Source: Isoetes taiwanensis (Eukaryota; Streptophyta; Lycopodiopsida; Isoetales; Isoetaceae). Taken from it: a stretch of 64,000 bases of DNA. The notes under the pieces are model-generated. The model saw only the letters and a list, made by a program, of their open reading frames with translations. It was not told where the DNA came from and ran no database searches. Position 1 is the stretch's first letter; every line of letters starts with the position of its first letter. Positions 1 to 10,558 of this stretch are shown here, one piece after another. The position numbers and the translations under genes were made by a program. The stretch lies in contig JAJEKV010000015.1 of the NCBI GenBank assembly GCA_021234155.1, positions 3,856,455-3,920,454 on the forward strand, read 5' to 3'.

Positions 1-439
1 TACGCTAGCGGCCACATGCAGTCGGCAATGCCCTGGAAGGCTCTCAACCGGAACGCGACTTCGCCATCAACCAGAACTACCAAAGAAATTTCAATTTTAT
101 AATGACGATCCGGAGATATCTGACGGCCTAGACGGGACGGCAGGTATGGGCCGAGGTATGCGCTACGATGCTCATGGCCGGGAGTCTCGCTTATCGCGCG
201 GTTTTCAGATCCATTTCCATCGGCGCCTCTTCAAATATTCCATTCTCGAATTGCTCTGCGTGGAGGGGCTTCTTCCCGCCTCGCTGTTTAATACCGCATG
301 ATTCTTCTTGCCATCCTTATCGGGCCTTACCTCACCGACCTCACCTTGGATCCTAGCTTGAAGTAAAGTTCTTCGTAGTCGCTTTGTTGTTTTATGGAAC
401 CCATTCTAATCGTGATCGATCCGAGACTTAATCGCCATT

Positions 440-1010
440 TCTGGAGGCATCGGGACGGCATGTATGTCATGTATGCCATGCCCGCTAGCTGGAGTTCGCT
501 GGCTTCCTGTGCGGCCGATCCACGCTCTACTCCATGCCTCTTCTCCGCAGACTTCAGCCTTTCTTGGAACCCACCCTCCCCCCTTCTTTGTTTATTAGCC
601 AAGTTTTGTTTATCAGGTTTTTCCACCGGTGATGTTTTTCACCCGGGTGATGCTATTCCTACATTTTCGCTGGTTGTGTTGTAGATGTGGTGTACAGTTA
701 CGAATGATCCGCTTTCTCGACTTCTCCATGCGTTTTGGGATGCATTCATGCCTTACGCTTATCTGAAAGTGCCTTTCACGGCTTATCAGTTTTTCGAAAC
801 CTAAAAAGGGGGTTTAACCTGATAAGCTTTCTGCAGTATGAATACCTACTCATCTATTAGCATTTGTATTTGTTTTAACCAAATGATATGTCTGATTTTC
901 CTCTTTATTTTTTCGGGTAGTCATGTGCGCGCTACCTAACGCCCACCATTGTAGAAAATCACGAGATGAACAGAGAAGTTTATCGGCGGCGCTGTTGGTT
1001 TCTCACAGTC
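440..1010 (+). repeat. GCATGCAT-family dispersed repeat, copy A
   Basis: Non-coding. The stretch at about 560-690 (CCCACCCTCCCC, then a CACCGGTGATG-like segment, then GGGTGATGCTATTC) matches the reverse complement of 15181-15330. The stretch at about 905-990 (GGGTAG, a TGTGC-rich patch, then CCATTGTAGAAAA) matches 31035-31105 in the same order as the copy at 30461-31195. It is therefore a diverged member of a family also seen at 15181-15600, 15670-15920, 24510-24867, 30461-31195 and 59040-59600. Similarity was judged by eye, and the outer limits are approximate. Confidence 0.55.
781..837. repeat. Nested hairpin with GCTTATCAG arms
   Basis: Nine-base perfect arms, GCTTATCAG and CTGATAAGC, enclose a 39-base loop. 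A second inner pair (AAACC and GGTTT) lies inside it. It sits within the GCATGCAT repeat copy A. No function is evident. Confidence 0.5.
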
Positions 1011-2570
1011 CCATTCTAGAATATACTACACCATTCGAAGTTCAAATGGCTTTGTTTCCACTTTCGAGAATTTCTAAGACCAATAATACCTATACCTTTA
1101 TGCATCATTTCAAAGATGGAGAATTTGCCACACTACCCGTAATCGCTTTGATATTTCATCAAAGTGACTAAGTCCTTTATAAAATTAGAGGTATTTGCTC
1201 TATTTAATTAGTAGAAAATCATTGAGTTTTGGTGTTCCTATATTTTCTTAAGCATTATCCTATTACTCTGGAAGCCAAATCCTATTTGGTCGAAAAACTC
1301 AGCTTGAGGTTCAAGAATTGTTTCTTCCTAATTAGAAGTTTCATTTAATTTATGGCCATGAGTTGCTAACTACAAGAGCTATGGGCTTCATGATTTTTTG
1401 TTGAGGTTTATATTGTGTTAACTCTCTAAGACAGCATTAAAAGAATTTACTATACGTAATTTTGGCTAAAAAGTAGCAGTTAAAATGCTCCAATAACATC
1501 CGCAATGCTAGTGGGCAATAAATACGCTCTGTATTTACATCTACATAGAATATAACCTTATCAACTTACATATAGTGTAACTAGGTGCAACTATGCAATT
1601 TTGGACCAAACATGATGTACAAATACCTGAATTAAATACATATATGTAAATTCTAATAAACTCTATAATTATAGGTCCAAACCTAAGAAGATTAAGTTTA
1701 GGTATGCTTTATTACTTAAATCATGATGTTGTGAAGTCTAGCCATGATGGTATATAAATAGACCATATAACATTTCATATGCTTCTTCGTTCTATAAAGT
1801 TATATTACTACTTTTCCTCAAATATTGCCTTTTTTAAAAGGTTCAAAATGGAGAAATTTATATACATAGAAATCTCTTATATAGGTTGGTTCATTGAAAG
1901 AAACACATCGAAATTTCCATTATTTTTACTAAAGTATAAACTTAGAGATTGTTATCATTGCAGTTAATTATTTCATCCAAGTAGAATACATATATGCTTA
2001 TCTTTCACGTGATATTACATTTTTATGGATGCAAACCTTTCGCAATAGAAATCTCTAGTTGCATGTTGTGCTTAAATGGTGTTATTTCTAAGGTTTTAAT
2101 TTAGCATTTATATAGTGCCTTACATGCCGCTTTAGTAACAATTTCAACAGGTAGTTGCTTCCATTGTTGTCTAGAATAACAATGGGACTTGAGGGGCAAG
2201 GCAATATAGAATTGAATTGACCTGACGTTCTTATCGTCCGCGATCAAGCTTTTGCAGATAAAGATAAAAAACCATCAGGTAAAAATTATGGATTTGAATT
2301 CTCAAATGTTGAATCGTAGAGATGTTCTAGCATTGTTTTGTTTATATGATTTTGTACCGAATGATTTTATGATGAGGCATTAGTAGGCTTTAGAAACCTA
2401 TAGAAATTTGTAAAGTTGGGTAAACGAATAGCAAATAATAGTTATAGTTGAAGTAGTGGCTGCCCAGCATTACTCATGATTTTATTATGATGAGTAGGCC
2501 TTATGGTGTCTCTAATTTTTAAACCACACCCATAGACAATAAAGAACGTAACGGACAAAATGTGTACAAA
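1011..2570. other. AT-rich stretch without recognisable gene
   Basis: About 1.5 kb of AT-rich sequence. The longest open frames are about 60 residues and resemble no family I know. No tRNA, LTR end or obvious repeat was seen. Confidence 0.5.
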
Positions 2571-2572
2571 GT

Positions 2573-2625
2573 TTTTTTTTTTTTTTGAAGGACTGTATTA
2601 ATTAACATTAATACAGAATGTGTGT
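2573..2625 (-). mobile_element. Possible retroposon 3' end (poly-A tail on minus strand)
   Basis: A run of T is followed by GAAGGACTGTATTAATTAAC. Read on the minus strand this gives a 3' end ...ACAGTCCTTC followed by poly(A), the layout of a plant L1 or SINE tail. Similar T-run junctions occur at about 23240, 31210 and 53478. No body of the element is recognisable upstream on the minus strand, so this is a weak call. Confidence 0.3.
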
Positions 2626-2843
2626 CAAAGTTTTGCATTTGCCATTATGAAACTTGGAAGGTATAATACATGGTCATAGTGGTTTGTTGAAATGTATATT
2701 ATATACCTACATTTCAAATTCTTATTTGGATTAGGAGTAGAAGTAAGAAAACATTGCAAAGGAAGACCATAGCTAGGTATCTTGATTGTGCCCCACTTAG
2801 GCTTTGGACGTGTTGGATTATTAAATTGAAGAATGCCAATAGT

Positions 2844-3386
2844 CAAGATTTAGTGCAAACATAAAGCATATGGACTTGCACATTTTTGGATTACTTTTCA
2901 TAGATGAACTTATTTCATCTTAATCTTTGTAAAGAACCACTTGCCCAATGTCAACAACATATGCCCATAGAACCAAACACTTACGAACATAAAACATTTG
3001 AGCCCATATAACCAAGCCCATATAACCAAATTTTCATCGATAGTTTTAATTCATCTTATCTATGCAAGAAACCCTAACCACTTGATATTTGAATCCATTC
3101 AACTAATGTGGTTCTTCAAGATTTAGTGCAACATAAAGCATATGGATTCTGGCATTTTTTGATTACTTTTCAGATGAACTTATTTCATCCAATCTTGTAA
3201 AGAACCAGCTTGCTCAATGTCAAATATATGAGCCTATAGAACCAAAACACTTATTTAACGTAAAACATTTGAGCCCATAACCGGCAGCCTATATAACCAA
3301 ATTTTCTACCGATAATTTTAATTCATCTTATCTATGCAAGAAACCCCAACTTCACCTTTATTATTTGAACCATTGAACTAATGCGG
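2844..3386. repeat. Direct tandem duplication, unit about 273 bp, two copies
   Basis: Unit 1 spans about 2844-3116 and unit 2 about 3117-3386. Both begin CAAGATTTAGTGCAA and continue through matching blocks (CATAAAGCATATGGA, GATGAACTTATTTCATC, AAAACATTTGAGCCCATA, TTAATTCATCTTATCTATGC). Many substitutions and small indels separate the copies, so the duplication is old. Neither unit is coding. Confidence 0.85.
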
Positions 3387-4140
3387 CCCACTTTGTTTCT
3401 ACCCAAACACAATCAAATCCATTTGAAAATAGTAACGAATAAATTTGGTCAGTTCTGCTTTTTACTACATCCAACATTTTGCTATTACATTACATGAAAG
3501 TACATCTTGAGGATCAAGATTTTCCCGAGATTACACATATCATGAATACAATAAAGGGATTTACTTTACATTTGGCATTGATGGCTTAATAAACGCTGTC
3601 ATTCATGCCTTGATAAATTGTCACGCTATTTAACGAAAGCTTTCTTGAGTAGAACATTTTCCGACTTTGGATTTTCCAAAAGAATATGCCCTGGCTCTTT
3701 CAACTTTTTGTAATTTTAGCAAGGTACATGTAATTTGTTTTACAGCCCAAATTCAGATATTTCACAAACAATGAAACACGGCAACAATGTAGGAATGGGA
3801 TATACCTACAAAGATGCTTATCAACAGCCTGCTACGCTCTCAGTTTATCATTAACCGAATTAGTTTCAGCAACAATATGCTATATATAGGATGACCGCTG
3901 GTTCCCCAAATTATTGTAGACCGCTAAATGATGAAAAACCAACAGTTACCAGATAGGGCCTTATTCATCTCAAAGATTTTCATATCGAGATAGTAAAATG
4001 ACACATGCAAACACGAAAAAGTAAGGAAAACCCAATTATATCATTTGGACCCAAACAACAAAAGTGAGAATGAGTGGTCGATGACTTACTGAAAGTTTCT
4101 ATCACCCATTAAAAACCCGCCTTCTGCCTTCGGTGAAAAC
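3387..4140. other. Unassigned AT-rich DNA upstream of the gypsy element
   Basis: No open frame of note and no repeat recognised. It ends at the CCTAG target-site copy at 4141-4145. Confidence 0.4.
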
Positions 4141-4145
4141 CCTAG

Positions 4146-4714
4146 TGATAAGCCTCTCGCAAGCAACAAAACCTGTACCTCCTGCATACAGACTATTCAT
4201 GCATACGCCGGACTGTGTCAAGCTCAAAGATCCTCAACAACCACGGCCGATATCCAAGCCCACAGAAGACCAAGTGCTGTGCCACGCAATGCTAAAGCCT
4301 TTATCACAACAAGAGGTTTCGGCCAGACAAGTGATTGGCCACCGCCTGCCACACAACAGGATTCTAGGCATCAAAAGGCACTTGGACTGAATCAGTTCCT
4401 TCCGTGGAGTCGGCACCAGACTGGCCATGAGTATGTTCATATTGGGCCCAAGGCCATTGTACTATATATATATAGAGCATTCATGTTTTAGATGAGTTTT
4501 GAGTCTTGTCTCCTTTCTCGCTTTCTCTATTAAGTAGAGCTCATGTATTTTCATCTTTGATATCAAGGAAGCTATCATCTTTCTCTCATTTGTTCTGTTT
4601 TCTTCTTTTTTCCTCTTTTCAAAGAACTCAAGGTGACATGTCCTCGACTCTCCTGTTAGATCCACTGTGTCCTCACAGAGGGCCGCCCAGAGTTCCCCAA
4701 CCTGCACTTAAACA
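4146..4714 (+). repeat. 5' LTR of the gypsy element
   Basis: Shares long blocks with 14506-15087: GTCAAGCTCAAAGATCCTC, TATTGGGCCCAAGGCCATTG, TAGATGAGTTTTGAGTCTTG, CATCTTTGATATCAAGGAAG and GGACTCTCCTGTTAGATCCAC-like sequence. It starts TG at 4146 and ends ACA at 4714. A TACTATATATATAT stretch near 4459 could be the TATA region of the LTR promoter. It is 569 bp against 582 bp in the partner because of indels. Confidence 0.8.
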
Positions 4715-4715
4715 C

Positions 4716-4731
4716 TGCCGCCACCGCCGGG
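4716..4731 (+). promoter_or_regulatory. Degenerate primer-binding site, tRNA-Asp-like
   Basis: One base after the 5' LTR the sequence TGCCGCCACCGCCGGG resembles the plant tRNA-Asp priming site TGGCGCCGTTGCCGGG with several mismatches. Its position immediately inside the LTR is what supports the call. It also fixes the plus-strand orientation, consistent with the G-rich tract before the 3' LTR. Confidence 0.5.
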
Positions 4732-4734
4732 TCT

Positions 4735-7700
4735 CGATTTTCTCCTACATTCTTCCGTCAGCCATGTCTCGGTCCGTAATTTCACGCTGTATAACTCCTT
4801 TCGACGGCGATCTCGCTTGAGCGCCACTCGGCCGGAAACCGTCATGAGCATGTGGTGGATCTGCTTATGACATAGAGGGAGGCCATCTTCTGGCCGGGCC
4901 CAAATTACGCCACTCCACCCCTGTCCGCCTCGCCCTGGGCCTCCCGCCCCTGCTGCAAACATTGCTCCCAACCTCGGGCCCCTCACTATCGTGGAGCCTT
5001 ATCCGCCCAACCTCAACCGCATTCTTCACACCCCGAACATGCCTACATCCATCATTCTTCGTGCCATACTCTTCCTTCGCGAACTATCATCTCCCGTGGG
5101 TACCATGAACCACATGTCTCCTTTGCGCCACCCAGAATATCCTTCCCTACGCTTTCCCACTCGCCTTCCCTTCGCTTATAACCCATGTGATCTCAAACCA
5201 ATGTCTAAGCATTTCTGCCTCAACCGCAGCCACTCTTCATCAGTGGTCCGCTGTGCATAATGCCACATCCACTTCAACTTGCTAATATCCTAACTATCCT
5301 TGCTCAAGGCCCAAATTTCAAAGACTTTCATATCTACCTTCGTGACCAACCGACTTATCCCACCTTTGGCAACACGTAAAGGCAAACCGCAATTCAAAGT
5401 GCCTTGTGCCCACATGGAAGAATTGAGGCTCTAGTCATTCTAAATGGTCACGCGAACCTCAACTCAAATTCCACATCTTTTTCCAATTATTAATCGCTAT
5501 GGAGTTTCCTCATCAATGGCTCATGTCCAACAAAGCTATTGGAGCCAAGATCGGTCCAATGCGCACTCGCTTCCGTCTTCATTACGGACTACTTGATGAT
5601 GATCAACTTCATCTCAAGCACCCAATGAATCTCAACAAGAGCCGCTGAGTCTCGCCTTCTGGATTTTTTATGGTGGATCACTCTACATTCTCGCCAAGAA
5701 GCTCAAGGAGTAATTTACACGTGAGAGCGATTTTGGTCCGGTTTCTCCATGACTTCTCCTCGCTATTCGCTTCTTATGACTCTAACACCGCGTTCAAAAC
5801 TTTGAGCAGGCTATCGACCTTGTCAATCACTTCCGCTAATGTTTCCTCCTGAGGCGGGCTCTTCAAGAGCTCCTGCTCATTCCAATTCACAATATGGTTC
5901 CACAAACGGTCGCTCATCTTCAACACGCTTAATCCACAGTCAAGAAATAAATCTGGTGCTATATTGTAAATAAGGCCATTTGGCCAATAAGTAACTCCAC
6001 CAATGGGTCACTTACTGCAAGTTATGCAACATGTGTGCACCATGCCACTAAGAGTGCACCCGCACTCATCCCACACCGCTCCGCAACAAATGGTTTATCA
6101 AGTGCAACCACACTCAAATTAATCGCACTATCGTTTAGCCACCCTTCAAAGTAAAATGACGCCCACTCCCATCGCTAACAGGATCCAACCACGGATCCAG
6201 CAACCAACGCCCTCCTTGATCCTTCTAAAGCTCACATTACCGTCAAGAATGGGGCCATACCACCACGGCGTGTCCTCAACTCTGTGTCTGTACGCCTCGG
6301 CACTCAATCAGACCACATCGGTCCGCCTCACTTGCCTACTAACCTCGCTAGCTAATGGCAAACAAGGCCCGCGATCAGCTCTTAAGAAGCCCTAAGCGCT
6401 TTCAAGAATTGGTCAATATCAACTACTCAAAGAAATCAACCTCACCGATCACAAGCCCAAGAGGAAATTGTGCACTTAATCCTCCCCGCATTAAATTGGG
6501 TTGGTCTAGTTTCACGCCCACTGGGCGCAGCATCCCGGCCTTGACTATTATTCGTGAAGGACACGCGAACTCGCCTTTGTAGCTTGACACCTTCTCATGA
6601 GGACGAACAAAGGTTCACTTTGCACCCGACGAAAAGCTCTGCTAAATGTCATGCCCAAAGTTCGCCAAAAGCATTTTGAATCTCATGCAGTCAAGGCCGC
6701 ATATCGCAAATGTTCATGCCACCACTAGAGCTCAACAAAGACAAGATACACCAACATCTCAACCTCCACGCCTCGCATATCCCAATATTGCAGCCCGAGG
6801 TTGACCTCTACTCAGCACAGTTGTCGCCTCGCCACGCACTCCCGCACTCCGGAACCAAAGCAGAGATCCTTTTTCATGTACCTCTCGAATCTAAGAGGAG
6901 CTTGCCAAGACCAAAATTCCTTTGCTTGGCTACCATTTTAAAACTCCGTCTCGCTTCCTCAAGGACTGAAGCACACTCCCAACCTGCTTTAGTTGGGGCC
7001 GGTGGTTACCTCTACACCCACTTCATTCACGCAACTATGGGAAATCAAGTAGCCAATCCATGTTCAAATCGATGGAGGTAGTGGGGCAAATAATCTCATC
7101 ACTGGAGCAACTCCGCAAACAAATGGCATCACACAACTCTCTTTTCGTGCCCCATATGACACATCAAATTGAATAATGGCCATATCACGAGACCTCAAGG
7201 CCACAATTTATTCTTCACATCAACATTGGTGATCTCCGCTTCCCATGGAATTTGAGTTTGAAACAAGCGAAGATCCGTGGACGGCGAAATGCCGGTGGGA
7301 AGACCCTTTTCTCCCAGCAAAGAGTATCCATTATCAAGCCACGACCGCCATAGTCACACAGATGGTCATCTCAATGCCACCATGGACTTTGTAAACAGGC
7401 GTGATCATTTCCGTTGACAATGCGAACCTCTCTCGCATAATCATCAAGACGCCTGTAATATTTATCGTTCAAAGCTACCCCGTCACCCGCCTCCGCCATC
7501 CTACCCCGAATATGCTGATCCTTGGGGCGAAATGACTTTGATCGTGACCAGGTCGTGGGCTGCCTTTGCTTTGACCCCTACCCGCTCCGGTAATCGGGAA
7601 GGAATCCAACGCCGATCACTTTTCAGATGCTTGACACCCCGCAACTCCCGCCGATGTACACGCGGGCATGAAGCAAACCAACGCTAGATGCAATCGAGCA

Positions 7701-7900
7701 ACCTCTTTTTCACCACGCAAAGTGCCACGATCCGCTATGCTCCAACCTCCCGCATAACATTGTCCGGTGATAATCAAGTCATACCCCATATTCGTGACTC
7801 TCAAGCTGAGATTGTGATGTTGGCAACAATCAACCCGTCCCTCCAAGATTGGTCGCAAACCTTCCCCGGCCCTATCGAATGGCCGCCACCACTCAAAAAA
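4735..7900 (+). pseudogene. Gypsy gag/protease region, unrecognisable
   Basis: By position, between the primer site and reverse transcriptase, this should hold gag and protease. No CCHC knuckle or D-S/T-G protease motif can be read in any frame. Only fragments of 60-120 residues are open, rich in Pro, His and Ser from frame scrambling. It is somewhat more GC-rich than the flanking DNA. Confidence 0.45.
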
Positions 7901-8029
7901 TTCAAACACATTTTTGCTCCCTGAGTTACAAAGATCTCGGGAATCAACAAAAGCTTGGGGGAACTCACCATTTTACCAACCGATGCATCATTCGCTAGCA
8001 ACCCATGCAAGATTGCTCAACCCTAATTA

Positions 8030-8640
8030 CCGGATCGGGCTAAGGCGGAAATTGACAACCCCTTGCGCAGGTTTGATCTATGAGGTCAAACATTCCCCAA
8101 TGGTGAGCCCTATCGCCATTGCCTCTAAGCACAATGGTAAGATCCGCCCCGGTAGACTATCTGAAACTCAATCGTGCCACTCTAGAGTGATCATTTTTCC
8201 ACTTCCCCTTCACTGCATCAAGTTCCTGGAAGAAGTGGTCGGACATGAGATGTACCTTGCTATGGATGGTTTCTTCCGGCAATCGATCTCCATCAAAGAA
8301 TCGATCAACTCAAGACCACTTTCACCACCCTGGGGCAAGTTTGCCTCCACAAGGTGGTTCCTTTTGATTATCCAACTCTCCTTCAACATTTCAACGACAT
8401 GCTCTCGGTTTTTCATGATTTCATGAAGGAAAAAATCCTTCTTGCAAATTTTTCAAGATGACTTCTCTCCCTCTGATTCCATGGCTGACCATTTGGATAA
8501 ATTGGAACTCGCCTTCGAGAAATGTGATGAGTCCCATTAGTCTCAATCCTCGAGAAATGCACCTTTAAGCGCCACTTCCCGTATTCTGTTAGGCCATGTT
8601 GTCGCCATAAGCAGAATCACCACCGATCACTCCAAATCGG
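8030..8640 (+). pseudogene. Gypsy reverse transcriptase remnant
   Basis: The open stretch starting near 8038 reads LIYEVKHSPMVSPIAIASKH and NGKIR, matching the gypsy fingers region (LIYPV..SPWVSPV.VPKKNGK.R). It continues with VVGHEMYLAMDGF, the usual E(V/M)AGHEMYSFLDGFSGY block holding the first catalytic aspartate. After a frameshift the palm motif appears as FQDDFS (GATGAC at 8457-8462) in place of F/Y-M/V-DD. Downstream blocks in other frames correspond to LNPEKCHF and LGHVV. At least three frame changes and a TAG stop occur. It once made cDNA from element RNA in virus-like particles and is non-functional now. Confidence 0.8.
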
Positions 8641-8789
8641 GCCAAACCAAGCTCCAAGCACCGGCCAATATCAAAGAGACACGCTCTTTCCCCGAAAGGT
8701 CAATTATTACTCCACCTTCATTCATGCACCGGGTAGCCATTGCGCATCCCATTCATAAACTCCACGGTGATTTATCCACCTCGGCTTGA

Positions 8790-9260
8790 CTTCCCAGCGG
8801 AAGCCGCTTTTCCAACAAATGAAGCTTTTGCTTACTCGCACCGGGTTCTTGTTCCTCCTCAATGGGACAAGCCCTTTCACGCTCATGCCGATGTCTTTCG
8901 GCGTTGCTATTGAGCTGTTCTTCTCAAAGAATATGATCGCACACGATAAACCAAATCGCTTCACGGTAAAAACTCAATTACAAGCGGCGCAGAACTATTA
9001 CATTTACCGGCGGTAAAGCTTTGGGTCATTTTACCCGGTCCAACGCTTTCCGTCATTACCTTTTGAGGCAGTCAAATCAAGTTCTTGTGGGACCACAAGC
9101 ACTTCTCTTTTGATCAACAAATCCACGCCACCAGCCGCCCTGCTTCGTTGGTCCTTCTTCCTCAGAATTTGCTCCTTTTGAAATCGTTCACCGGCGAGGC
9201 CAAATCTCATGTTGTTCCGGATTATCTTTCCATTCACATCCCCGGATGATCCTCGCAAAT
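8790..9260 (+). pseudogene. Gypsy RNase H remnant
   Basis: Across two frames the text reads LLTR followed by PVLVPPQWDKPFHAHADVF-like residues, equivalent to L..APVL..PDW..PF.V..DAS at the start of the gypsy RNase H domain. Further on, PAVKLWVILPGPTLSVITF-like fragments and KFLWDHKHFSFDQQ resemble the connecting and F...TDH.AL segments, heavily altered. Frames change repeatedly. In a working element this domain removes the RNA strand during reverse transcription. Confidence 0.65.
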
Positions 9261-9429
9261 GAGGGTCTCAGATGCCTTCGATGCTCAACTCTTTTAGTCA
9301 CGGCAACACCACATTGGTTTCGGGATTTTCGCTAGCATTTCTCCTCACGATTGCTCTTCCACCGTAAGATGAGGACGGCTTCCTCGCCAAGCGACAATCA
9401 CGTCGGCATCAATTTCTCCAGCGAGGTCC

Positions 9430-10558
9430 GTGACTACCATGGCTGGTTGCGGACATCTCTACAAAAAGGGTAAGGACACCATCCTTCACATCGTGTTCTC
9501 CCTCATGAAGTTCCGCATTGTGTCGGTGAAGCTCATCAAGGGCCTCGCGGTGGTCATTTTCATGGTGACACCACGCGACGCAAAAATCCTTCTCGCAGGT
9601 ATTATTGGCCCACGCCTTCAAAGATGCTCACGCCCCGCCCCGCACGTGTGACGCTTGCCCCGGGTGGAAATGGGGGCCGCCATGCCCACTTCCTTGACAA
9701 ATGGGGCATGGACTTTGTGGGACCTATAGATCCTCCCCGCGCACACCATTGCCCGATACATTCTCGTTCTCACCGACCACGCCACCAAATGGGCGGAAGC
9801 TTGTGCACTTCCTGCATAACACCACGCAAAACGCGGCTGAAGTCCTCTATCAACAAATTATCACGCGATTCTACCGCCTTACCGGGCCGCCGGTCACTGG
9901 CAGGTGGTGTTCATTTCATCAATCATACTATCAAAGAGTCGGATTATCTCTTTGATACATCATCACAAGAGCACACCTTACTATCCTCAAGGCAATGGGT
10001 TGCGTAAAAGCACCAACAAAACTCTGGTCACCATTCTCAAGAAAATTTGTGGCGCTTCCCGCATTGCAGTTGGCGTAAAACTTCCTACCGTCTTTGGGCC
10101 TACAATACTTGTTTCAAGATTGCTACGAGGTCACACTCCTTTAAATTGGTTTATGGTCGAAGCTCTCATGCCCTTTGAATACATTCTTCCAACACTCCGG
10201 TTTCAAGTGCTCTCATAATCCACCAAATTTCTCAAAGAAACGGGTCTATCAATTAGAACAGTTGGATGAACTTCGGCGGATGCTTATATTAAGTGTTCTT
10301 CATGGACAACGATTTGCAAAATCTTTACATGACAAACGTTTGAAGACAAAAACATTCAAACAAGGAGATTTGGTTCTTCTTTATGATTCCAGGTACAAAA
10401 ATTTTCCGGTAAACTCAAGTTTCGTTGGCTTGGCCCTTATCAAATTGTTCAAGTGGTTAGACCAAGTGTTTTTCAACTTCCTTGAATTAGATGGCACTCC
10501 ATTACCTACATTAGTTAATGGTTTTCGCCTCAAAAGCATTTCATCCAATGAAAAGTGA
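9430..10558 (+). pseudogene. Gypsy integrase remnant (zinc finger, core, C-terminal domain)
   Basis: Order of motifs: a zinc-binding HHCC region scattered over frames at about 9520-9660 (HQGPRGGHFHGDTT, KILLAG, then C-D-A-C); core motifs MDFVGPI (about 9710) and VLTDHATKWAEAC (about 9765) with the first two acidic positions; STPYYPQGNGLRKSTNKTL at about 9960-10030. In that last block the third catalytic residue is Lys (AAA at 10006-10008) where family members have Glu. The C-terminal domain at 10175-10558 is one open frame (127 residues) with KTFKQGDLVLLYDSRYKNFP. Frameshifts separate the parts. No chromodomain is visible. Confidence 0.8.
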
